In this document: positions 1 through 7,771 of the stretch, piece after piece
How positions within the stretch are numbered: the stretch's first letter is position 1
Layout: each line of letters begins with the position of its first letter
Assembly (NCBI RefSeq): GCF_963678635.1
Contig: NC_087066.1
Span: 27,123,453 to 27,187,452, forward strand
Reading direction: 5' to 3'
Source of the DNA: Symsagittifera roscoffensis
Taxonomy: Eukaryota > Xenacoelomorpha > Acoela > Convolutidae
DNA length: 64,000 nt
Notes under the pieces: generated by a model
Databases searched by the model: none
What the model was told of the DNA's origin: nothing
The model's input: the letters and a program-made list of their open reading frames with translations, nothing else
Program-made: the position numbers and the translations under genes

Positions 1-395
1 CGACATTTTTACTTTTTTGATATAATTATTCAATTGAGAGAACTATATCACTGGGTTGAAATTAAATACCGTCAATTTCGAAACGTGAAAACCGTTCACG
101 TTAAATGCGCTGTTTCCGCCGTCGTAGTTAGAGCCTTCTAATGCAGCAAAAATACCACCAAATATAGATAAAACTATAGCTAAAAGCGGCGATGAACTTC
201 CGACAACTAGCTTAAGAACCTCACGTCCTGCCCTCTGAGCCACGGACGCTTGACTGAGGCAAACACAAGCCACCAATTAGCAGATTAGATGCTATGAAAT
301 TTCCAAGGCTATTGATCATTATTATAGCAAAATCGCCCTTAAATGAGCACTTTAATTAACGAGTTAGGTTGGAATAAAATAAAGTTATACTAGCA
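1..395 (-). repeat. Interspersed repeat with tRNA-like promoter, left copy
   Basis: Read on the minus strand this matches the plus-strand copy at about 42190-42405. It includes a tRNA-like stretch (187-247) with an A-box-like TGGCTCAGAGG and a degenerate B-box about 40 nt further on. The pairing of a real cloverleaf is not convincing, so this is probably a tRNA-derived element rather than a tRNA gene. Relative to the right copy, the left copy is interrupted by the satellite at about 400-1700 and continues at 1718-1897. A 78-codon frame runs through it in both copies but looks incidental. Confidence 0.6.
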
Positions 396-539
396 ATTAA
401 CGCACCTTCGGTGCTTCGAAATTTTTCGACAACTAATGAAAAAAACCGCAATTATTGGAAACAACATCTGCAAACTTTTAGTGTACTGTGACTGCACCCA
501 GATTTGGCAATTTCGAACTTTAAACTTTTTTAAATTCCC

Positions 540-1560
540 ATTTTAAAAGCGTCTTCTCGAAAACTTAATGGGCCTCTGGAGAAATTTGGAAGCCAGATTT
601 GCAACCACTGAGACTCCCTGAGAGCACCCTACTATAGGGTTAGGAATCCAAAATTTTATGAATTTTTTAAACATAAGATTCCCGGAAAAAAAATTGAAAA
701 AAAAAACGTCTTATCTCGGAAAGATTTGAGCATTTATATTACGAGGCAAGATTTGAGATTTGATAATAATTTAGGTTTTCTGAAAAATTTTGAAAAAATC
801 ACAAAAAAAGTCATATCTCGAAAACTACAAAGAATTGAGCAGTCATATTTGGAGGCAAGATTTGCAATACTTGAGAGTACTCTGACAGGACCTAACTACA
901 GGGTTGGGAATTTCAGATTTTTAAAGAAAAAAAAATAATTCAATTTTTCTGAAAATTTTGAAGAAATCGCAAAAAACGTCATATCTCGAAAACTACAAAG
1001 ATTTGAACAGTTATATTTGGAGGCAAGATTTGTAACTCCTTAGAGTACTCCGACAGGACCTAACTACAGGGTTGTGAATTTCAAATTTTTAAAACTTAAT
1101 AATAATTTAAGTTTTCAGAAAAATTTTGAAAAAATCACAAAACGTCATATCTCGAAAACTACACTTGAGCAGTCATATTTGGAGGCAAGATTCGCAATCT
1201 TTGAGATTACTCTGACAGGACCCAACTAAAGGGTTGGGAATTTCAGATTTTGCGAAAAAAAAATTAGCATAAGTTTTCTGAAATTTTTTTGAAAAAATCA
1301 CAAAAAACGTCATCTCGAAAACTACAGTGATTTGAACAGTCATATTTGGAGGCAAGATTTTTAACTCCTTAGAGTACTCCGACAGCACCCAACTACAGGG
1401 TTGTGAACTTCAAGTTTTGTAAATTATTTTGTTATTTGAAATTTCTGAACATTTTTGAAAAAATCTCAAAAATCGTCTTATCTCGTTAACTAAAATGATT
1501 CGGGCATTCAAAATTGGAGGCCAAATTCGCAACCCCTAATTCGATATTGGGCTGCTTAAC
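540..1560. repeat. Satellite-like tandem array, ~165-bp unit
   Basis: About six diverged units share phrases such as catatttggaggcaagattt and ctcgaaaactacaaag. The ggaggcaaga landmark falls at about 851, 1019, 1181, 1348 and 1516, so the unit is 162-168 bp. A more diverged unit lies at 540-740. Units differ by small indels and runs of A. Short ORFs across it on both strands are by-products of the repeat. No gene is seen here. Confidence 0.85.
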
Positions 1561-1717
1561 TTAAACTCGGTAAAATAACCACTAAAATCAAATTGGAAAA
1601 TTGAAAAAAATTCTTAACCATTGCAATATACGATATAGCTTAAACATGCAAAAATAATACGTTGAAAAAGCTTAAACATGGCGAGATAGTGAAGCCCGCA
1701 TTTAAATATATAGTAGA

Positions 1718-1897
1718 TAGATATGAGACCTAACACGAGTCATAAACACGACCTATATAAGTGTCTTGACTACGTTCATTGACATGTAGTTACAACTTCT
1801 GAAAAATTCATTCTTGATGCCTGGTATTATTACACATGCAATTTTAATATCCAATCTAAAGCGAAACGCAAAATATGCAATTGAGGGTAAATTAGAT
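1718..1897 (-). repeat. Interspersed repeat, continuation of left copy
   Basis: On the minus strand this matches 41997-42175 (plus strand), including a shared tract around caattgcatattttgcgttt. In the right copy the sequence continues directly into the cacagcttggcctcg tract. Here that tract lies 790 bp away at about 2686-2744, and the GRASP exons occupy the gap. The two loci therefore share an ancestor that was interrupted at one of them. Confidence 0.7.
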
Positions 1898-1977
1898 CTA
1901 AAAGAGAGATCCAAACCCAATTTCATCAACTCTGTCTTGTTTCATTTCTAAATTTGTATATGTGTGAATATACTTAC

Positions 1978-2464
1978 TACAACGTGCCACACGTTTTCAT
2001 TTGCATTTTCAAAGGAACAGAATCTAATACTGACTCCCAGTAATCCTTGACCACCCCAAAGTGCGCTAGGGGTAATTGTTATTTCTCGCAAGTCCTGAGT
2101 CTTGCTACTGTAAACGCCCATTGTAACGGGATGCTCAGCATGATTTCTTAAAATCTCTTTCAGGTTTTCATTGTCGCGATTCTGTAACAACTATCAAGCC
2201 TTTGAAAAAAGAAGAGGTGAAAATGAGAGCAATAATAATATGTTACAAAATCTCACCAATCTGCTATTGCCAATAGTTACAATAAAATCAAAAAATGCCT
2301 CAAGTCCAGCTTTAGATGCAGGAGAGTTCTGTTGTACCTAGAAAAATAAACAAAACCAATCAACATAACCCTTTTCAATTATTCATGTCTATAGAGAGAT
2401 GATTATTTACACGAAGAACATGATATCCAACCACTTTTCCGCTTGTACTCTGCTCCCCTCCCAT
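1978..2464 (-). CDS. GORASP: Golgi reassembly-stacking protein (GRASP55/65), N-terminal exons only
   Basis: Three exons on the minus strand encode 113 residues: exon 1 at 2464-2411 (18 codons), exon 2 at 2337-2257 (27 codons) and exon 3 at 2181-1978 (68 codons). The introns are 73 and 75 bp, with donors GTAAAT and GTGAGA and acceptors ttttctag and gttacag. The product starts MGGEQS, keeping the Gly-2 myristoylation context that anchors GRASPs to Golgi membranes. It continues through the first PDZ-like domain with the family signatures [33 protein letters not shown] and NENVWHVV. GRASPs tether Golgi cisternae through this domain. A third donor, GTAAGTA, follows exon 3 at 1977-1971, but no PDZ2 or later exon is visible down to position 1, which is repeat DNA. 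The gene therefore either continues beyond the window or is broken. Identification is from strong family motifs. Confidence 0.9.
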
Positions 2465-2530
2465 TGCTCGTCTGAAAAAAAATTGACGATGTGTAACTTT
2501 TTATTTTTTTAAGTTTTTTTTGTGAAGGTA
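2465..2530 (-). promoter_or_regulatory. Splice (possibly trans-splice) acceptor just upstream of the GRASP start codon
   Basis: On the minus strand a T-rich tract ending ttttttttcag lies immediately before acgagcaATG, seven bases before the start codon. A strong acceptor this close to an initiator fits either a 5' UTR intron or a spliced-leader addition site. The sequence cannot decide between them, and no upstream exon was found in the flanking repeats. Confidence 0.45.
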
Positions 2531-2625
2531 ATCAGAAGGTCAGAAGTAACCGAGGTTACAGTGAGAAGTCCTTTCATCACGTATTCCAGTCAAAATCCTT
2601 GGAGTTTTCTAGATATGGAAGTAAT
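2530..2625 (-). repeat. Inverted repeat arm, partner at 26870-26965
   Basis: About 90 bp, shared in inverted orientation with 26870-26965. The core common tract is around ccaaggattttgactggaat, followed by a shared gtaacctcggttac palindrome. The two arms bracket the family-R fragment plus the inserted LTR element. Before that insertion the arms would have been about 1.7 kb apart. Confidence 0.7.
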
Positions 2626-2744
2626 AAAGAATATCAATTAAATATGTTTTTTTTCTTATGGCGTGATACTTAGCAGAACAAAATACATAACGAGGCCAAG
2701 CTGTGTATTTTGTGAATTGTACGTGAAATCTAGAGAAGCGTTTA

Positions 2745-2943
2745 GCATGGTGGAGAGATGGTGACATTGATTTGTTGTACAAAGAGTCCCGCGCAATACA
2801 AGGCGATTTATCAAAAACCTTTAGAAAGTGTGAACTTTGTTTTTTGGGACCGACTACTAGTACACAGTATAATTCAATTTTAACACAATTTCGAAAAATA
2901 TGCCCCAAAATAAAAATAAAAAAACAAAAGAAGAACTCCTCAT
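2745..2943 (+). pseudogene. Non-LTR reverse transcriptase fragment (family R, copy R1), left part
   Basis: The plus strand reads through a degenerate RT active-site region (WRDGD where the family has an aromatic-x-DDG motif) and a following KCELCFLG segment. It breaks off exactly at the LTR at 2944 and resumes after the 3' LTR at 25500 with the next conserved block (ILGSPIGEL). The reading frame slips by one somewhere in the A-rich tract 2905-2935, since the frame needed at 25500 does not match the upstream frame. No N-terminal RT fingers are present: the fragment is truncated at about 2745 against the tract shared with 41972-42000. Confidence 0.75.
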
Positions 2944-3825
2944 TGTGCCATTCTGCCAGATGGCACAGCGCAACCTTCCGGTGACACGAGAAAAAACGAA
3001 TAAAGGCCTTATTAACGAAAAAGTATTGCGAAGGAGGGTAGGAATATTCTAGAATTTTTATTTTTAAAATTTCGATTGAAAAGTGAATATTTCTGAGAAA
3101 TACAAAAAGACGGCCATTTTGACGAAAAACGACGAAAAAGAGAACAACGCAAAATAGTGTGAAAAACGGTCGCACAAGAGACGAAAAACACGAAGCCTCT
3201 TAGCGTGGCAACAACGCACGATAAGACCCTTATCAGCGGATATTAGTGGAGAAGGAAGCTTCGGTGGGGAAGAAATATTCCACGGAACCCTCCCGGGACG
3301 CAAATTGGAAGAGATAAGAGCGTTACCGCAGGAATATCACGGGAGCGGAGGCTTGGTCCCCCAGAGACTGTTTTATGTGAAGGGACTGTATAAAACTGAC
3401 TGTATAGCTACTTGGATGTCGTGAAACTTTAAATTAACACCGGTATATTTTGATATTTTAGAATATGAGTAGCTAGAAAGAGGAAAGAGTCAATCCATCT
3501 TCAATGGATTTAAGATAGAACTGTCACACAAAAACATGTTAAAATAGGTTGTTCGAGCCGTGTTTTTAATGGCAATCAAGTAGTCTGAGGATCCGAGACT
3601 CAGCTATGTGGTTGTGTTCGCATGTAAACGAAAGCTGATCAAAAGTCGTTTGACTGATGGCCTAAAAATAGTAACTTTTTACTTAGCCCTAAACAGACCA
3701 GAAAATCAACTGGCAAGGTCGAGACGGCGAAAAACGAGTAGGATTAAGGTAACTGACGCCTGCCAGTCGTTAATAGGTACTTTTTCTACGCTCCGTCGCT
3801 GTGTAGTATTTGGGCGAATGTTACA
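2944..3825 (+). repeat. 5' LTR
   Basis: It matches 24618-25499 base for base except for six substitutions (for example G/A near 3006, A/C near 3579, C/T near 3728 and G/A near 3798), with no length change. It opens with a short palindrome (tgccat...atggca). A TATAAAA at 3389-3395 is a plausible U3 core promoter. It also carries GGAGGGT (3033-3039) and ACCCTCC (3287-3293), the motif that recurs through the leader. Confidence 0.97.
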
Positions 3826-3837
3826 TAGACGTTTTTA

Positions 3838-3855
3838 TGGCGCTCCTGGGTGGGC
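3838..3855 (+). promoter_or_regulatory. Possible tRNA primer-binding site
   Basis: A TGG triplet followed by cgctcctgggtggg lies 12 bases after the 5' LTR. Retroelement primer sites begin TGG because they pair with a tRNA CCA end. The distance is slightly long, and the matching tRNA was not identified. Confidence 0.3.
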
Positions 3856-3974
3856 CTGTCAAAGGCATAAGACCATCATGATCAGCAAGCGTTTCAGTGA
3901 CGAACCCTCCGCTCCGGGCGTATGCCCGAGTTAGAGGCCTTAATGACCGTTATTATACTAGGGGAAAGGTGCGT

Positions 3975-5117
3975 ACCCTCCGTCCAGTACTATTTAGCTT
4001 TTTAACTTAGTTAACACCGAAAATTCCGGGGGCCGGAGGGTTAGGTGGGAAGTCATGAGCCCGCTTGTCCCAAGGTCCCGGGATCAAAAACAATTAAAAA
4101 GAAAGCGTAAGACCAAACAAAAATAGTGTATAAACAATAAAAAGCCAAAAACAAATTTATTTGAAAACAAAAAAAGTACAAAAAACAGTAAAAAATCCAA
4201 AAAGGACCAAAAACAGTAAAAAACGTAAAGTGACAGTTTATATGTTATTTCCGGACGATATGTGATCTGACCTTCCTATTTGTTGTTGTTTCAGATTGAT
4301 TTATATCGTTTCTGATAGCAAGATCGTGTGTTTTGGTGAAGGGTTGGATACCCTCCCTCGAGTGTAATTTGAGTGTTTAAGCACGTTAATGGTGATTTTG
4401 CCGGTGACCGGAGGGTAGAGTGGCAAGCTGACCGACGTGTTCCATACTCAACAGGGACATAGGGACAACATCCACAACGACTGTTGGGTATCGTTGAAGC
4501 AAGTTTAGTATCGTTCGGGTACTATTTCATTAAAACTTAAGTGGTGGGGGGCACGATTGGCGCGGTCCGATTGTACCCTCCATCGATTACAAATTTCCGA
4601 GTTAAGGGTCTTAATTCGGGTATTTTGGTGCGAAGGAGGGTATAGTACTATTCATTAACGACTACTAATAGATTATTGTCCTTACTATATATTACTTATC
4701 TCCTATTTAGACCCAAGAAACACCCAAATTTTGTCGAAATTTACTGATTTTTGACAAACTATAGACCCCCAAATTTTTGGATATCCGAGCTTTTCCGAAC
4801 AGCAAAAAGCTTTTATATAGGGAGTAGCTACGTAGTTCAATCCCCCTAACTAAAGAAACCGCGTGAGAAAAGATTCAGTAAAAGTTGAAAAAAACCAAAA
4901 TTTTTCGGTCAAAGTTTCGATAATTTTCTGAATTTTGTCAATCTGTGTTGGGGATCGAGTTTTTGAGTTTTTAGAGTTAGAGCAATAACATTTTTTGCAT
5001 TAGGAGCGTGCTAGCATAACGAGCTCAGCTGCCAGAAAAATTCTTGAGTAACCCTCCGATTAGCTCCGTGGATAGAGTTAACGACTTAAGAATTGGAAAA
5101 GGAAGGAATCGGAGGGT
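3975..5117 (+). promoter_or_regulatory. Four equal-geometry hairpins, ACCCTCC...GGAGGGT
   Basis: The hairpins are at 3975-4041, 4350-4416, 4575-4641 and 5051-5117. In each, ACCCTCC and GGAGGGT start exactly 60 nt apart, giving a 67-nt hairpin with a 7-bp base (11 bp in the last: 5051-5061 with 5107-5117). The centre of each holds TTAA-loop-TTAA, and in the first three its midpoint coincides with the hairpin midpoint (4008, 4383, 4608). The third has a further 10-bp inner stem (about 4598-4607 with 4611-4620, one G:T pair). Repetition of geometry with different loop sequence indicates a conserved fold. Confidence 0.8.
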
Positions 5118-5622
5118 CCAAATTTGATAGTTATTGGCCAAATTTTTTGTCTCCAAACAAATTTTGGTCCGGTTTTTTTGCATAATTCCAGTGCCGTACA
5201 GGGCTACTACGCTCGTTTCAGTTATTTTTAGGCACTTTCAATAGGAATTGCGGAAAAAGTTTCTCAGAACCTATATAAGTGGTGAAAAAAGGCCATTTGG
5301 ACAAACACGTTTTTGGCAATTTCTCAAAGACTAGTCAACCGATCGGGATAATTTTGGTACCATAAGTCGACGTTTTGGACCACTTTTCCGGACCATAACC
5401 GTTTTTGGGTTGATAATTTCGGAAAAGAAATTTTTTTTTAGAATTTGTTGGTTCGGAGGGTCCAAATCACAGGTAACCCTCCGAGCGGCAGAAAATTTTA
5501 GCAAAACACCTTTTTATCTAACTGGGAAGGTTGACCGTGTCAGCCAACCTAATTTTAAGTCAGGTGGACCGCTTTTGGAGACTTTATCGCGGTAACATAA
5601 CCTTTTTTTTGATTTTTGGGGA

Positions 5623-5990
5623 ACCCTCCGAAGTAACCCTCCGGAGTCAGCTAAACCCCTTAGCAATCCTCCTTAGTAGAAAATTTCCACGAGATCATCC
5701 AAAGAAGTTTAAACAGCCCCCCCTAGAGAATTTAGCTTGTTTTGACGCTTCCTGAAGTTAATTGAAGGCCCTTCTAAGTGGGGTTCAGAAATTTGAAAAT
5801 TTTGGAGGTACCCTCCGAAGTAACCCTCCGGAGCATATTAAGCATCTTATTGACCCTCCTTAGTAAATTTAAGGGGACCCTCCGAGGTAACTTGGGTGAT
5901 TAAGGTACCCTCCGAAGTAACCCTCCGAGGTAGGCTAAGTGTCTTAACAACCCTCCGGAGTGACTTAAACTTCTTAGCAGCCCTCCTTGT
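5623..5990 (+). repeat. 30-nt direct array built on ACCCTCCG
   Basis: ACCCTCC (or a close variant) starts at 5623, 5636, 5666, 5810, 5823, 5853, 5877, 5907, 5920, 5950 and 5980. Steps are mostly 30 nt, with 13-nt doublets at 5623, 5810 and 5907. Full units end in a small TAAr-nnn-CTTA hairpin whose loop varies (aacccctt, agcatctt, agtgtctt, aacttctt). Thirty nt is half the 60-nt spacing of the upstream hairpins, so this array looks like one hairpin arm repeated in one direction. Confidence 0.75.
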
Positions 5991-6195
5991 TAGAAGCTTG
6001 AGGAAACCTTCTGTGGCAATTTGGGAGACGGAAAATATCCATTTAATTAAGATCATTTTAGGATATTAGGCGTGCTTATTAGGATCATAAGAGCCCACTT
6101 TGACCCGGAAATTTGTGATCAACTTTGGATTCTAGATCGGGTGTATCCGAAGTACCCGAACAAAATTTTTTTTGATTGTGATTTTGGTTGTGTGG

Positions 6196-6475
6196 TTGCC
6201 TTGAGCTAATTAATAGGAAAGTTCGGGCAATCCGGGAACAAATAAAAGAAGACCTCGGTGAGTGTTTTAGGCAAATACACACTCACTTGAGAAGAAAAGT
6301 TGTTCCCTACTCACGTGCACTTGGAGCAGTCCGGGTGTGGGAGAGCTTTTTCATAGACTTTAGAAATTTTCGATCAGAGGTTGCCTTGAGCCACTTAATA
6401 GGACAGCTCGGGCAATCTCAGGGCACCTAAAAGAAGACCTCGGTGGGTGTATTAGGCAAACATACACCCACTTGA
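6196..6475 (+). promoter_or_regulatory. Duplicated hairpin pair with compensatory changes
   Basis: A ~100-nt block occurs at 6196-6290 and again 185 bp later at 6381-6475. Each copy contains TTGCC...GGCAA enclosing a GAGC/GTTC or GAGC/GCTC stem, then a second hairpin. In copy 1 the second stem is GTGAGTGT (6258-6265) with ACACTCAC (6279-6286). In copy 2 it is GTGGGTGT (6443-6450) with ACACCCAC (6464-6471). Both sides changed together, so pairing is preserved. The loop TTAGGCAAA is kept. Confidence 0.75.
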
Positions 6476-6898
6476 GAAGACTGTGTCCTGGGCTTTGTTC
6501 TTTCGGATCGTTCCGATTGGGGGAAGTCTTTTTCTTTAAGACTAAGTTTTATTGATCTGTTTCTGAATCATCACTGCCTTTTATCCAAGATTGTTTAATT
6601 TTAACAAAGCAGTGACTTGATAAATTGTGTGGCAATAAATTGATACTGACAAAAGGTCGCTGTCACCTGTAGGATATTCTTATCTGATTATCTATTGTGT
6701 TTTGTGTGTTGATTATATCTTGTGAAAATTTTGTGATACTGTTATACTATACGACAGGGTTGAGTTAGCATTATATCAATACCGGGCAGGCCCTGTGTGT
6801 GTGTGTAACTCTAGCTGAGTCACTAAGATTGTCATTGAGAAACCTAAGAGATTGATACTGACTTTTCGACATACGAATATTGTTTTTTGTCACAAAGT

Positions 6899-7771
6899 AT
6901 GCAGCGCAGGGACTCGTTAGGATCGACTACTAAGATTCCCAGGCTGAGCAAGGGCAGCACGCAAAAATTTAAAACTAGGCGTAGCCAGTCCTCGTTTAGC
7001 AGCGCCTCCGACGTGTTTGCTGAAAACGAATCGACTAAAGGTCAACCTGATCTTTCAGTGAGCGGAATGAGATTAAGGAGCGAGAAAAACCTCGATGGCG
7101 ATCAAAGGCGGAGCGCCGAAGCCGGAACCGCGAGCGAAACGCTTGTGGACCCCTTTGACGAGGGAGAACAGACGCTCATTCGACCCGACTTTGAGTTGAG
7201 CGAGGACCTCGAGCGGGAGGAAGTCGAGAGGACGGAGGAGACCTCGGAGCGTTCCGAGGTCGAGCCGCGAGAGGAAGTGTTGTTCAAGGGGATGTCCAAA
7301 TCGGAGACCAAGAGTCACAGGTGGAGGGGAGAATACTCACATTCGGCTAGTACCCAATCATCTCTGGCCAAGCAGAGCAACAACGCGATGATGTCCAGTA
7401 TAAGCCCGAGTGAAGAACAAACGGGTTCGAAGGCCAAGAAGAGTTGGAAGTCTTTGTACGACGAACGCATGGCGTCACTACCAACTGTAGGTTTGACTTC
7501 CAGTGATGACTACCCGGAGATAGCCCATCCGGATGTGAACTTCACACCGTGCCCAAGGAACGATATGAGCAGGAAGGCGTCGTCAACCTCGCCGACCAAG
7601 GCCCATGTCAGATGGGATAACAATGGGAGCGTCATCAACCTTCGACAGATTAATGACGTCGATGAGCAACCAAAAAGGCGGTGCGTCATCAAGCACCAGG
7701 CTGCAGCCGCAGCTGACCTCATCTTCTCTGGGACTAACCCCGTCATTCGGGGCCACTGGCGACATAAGTGA
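6899..7771 (+). CDS. Gag N-terminal region, disordered Ser/Glu-rich
   Basis: First ATG is at 6899; the frame is open a little further upstream without a better ATG. The ~290-residue product is low-complexity, with Ser, Arg and Glu rich stretches and no recognised fold, as expected for the N-terminal matrix-like part of an LTR-element Gag. It overlaps the next frame for 167 nt (7605-7771). Either a frameshift joins the two in one Gag or an indel split them. No classic slippery heptamer was evident, so I favour an indel or an unusual site. Downstream neighbours are capsid and nucleocapsid coding sequence. Confidence 0.7.
   Translation: MQRRDSLGSTTKIPRLSKGSTQKFKTRRSQSSFSSASDVFAENESTKGQPDLSVSGMRLRSEKNLDGDQRRSAEAGTASETLVDPFDEGEQTLIRPDFELSEDLEREEVERTEETSERSEVEPREEVLFKGMSKSETKSHRWRGEYSHSASTQSSLAKQSNNAMMSSISPSEEQTGSKAKKSWKSLYDERMASLPTVGLTSSDDYPEIAHPDVNFTPCPRNDMSRKASSTSPTKAHVRWDNNGSVINLRQINDVDEQPKRRCVIKHQAAAAADLIFSGTNPVIRGHWRHK

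Larger units (their letters stand above)
3826..6898 (+). other. 3.1-kb structured leader of the large element
   Basis: This is a non-coding stretch between the 5' LTR and the first gag ATG at 6899, with no ORF of convincing composition. It contains four ACCCTCC/GGAGGGT hairpins, a 30-nt direct array of the same motif, a GGAGGGT/ACCCTCC pair in the opposite order at 5455/5476, and a 185-bp duplication with hairpins. A short (GT)n run lies near 6795. Leaders of retroelements carry packaging, dimerisation and translation signals; which of these applies here is inference. Confidence 0.8.

Noticed and set aside
187-247. Functional tRNA gene
   Set aside because: A- and B-box-like motifs are present, but acceptor and T stems do not pair convincingly and the sequence is part of a longer repeat.
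2609-3175. 188-codon minus-strand ORF
   Set aside because: It crosses the LTR boundary at 2944 and is made of Phe/Leu-rich antisense sequence; its 3' LTR counterpart (24505-24849) is equally accidental.
5623-5990. CRISPR array
   Set aside because: Thirty-nt spacing with short repeated motif, but the repeats are only 7-12 nt, spacers are not unique inserts, and the context is a eukaryotic retroelement leader.
7605-7771. Programmed frameshift between the two gag frames
   Set aside because: The overlap is 167 nt but no recognisable slippery heptamer with downstream structure was seen; kept as possible indel instead.
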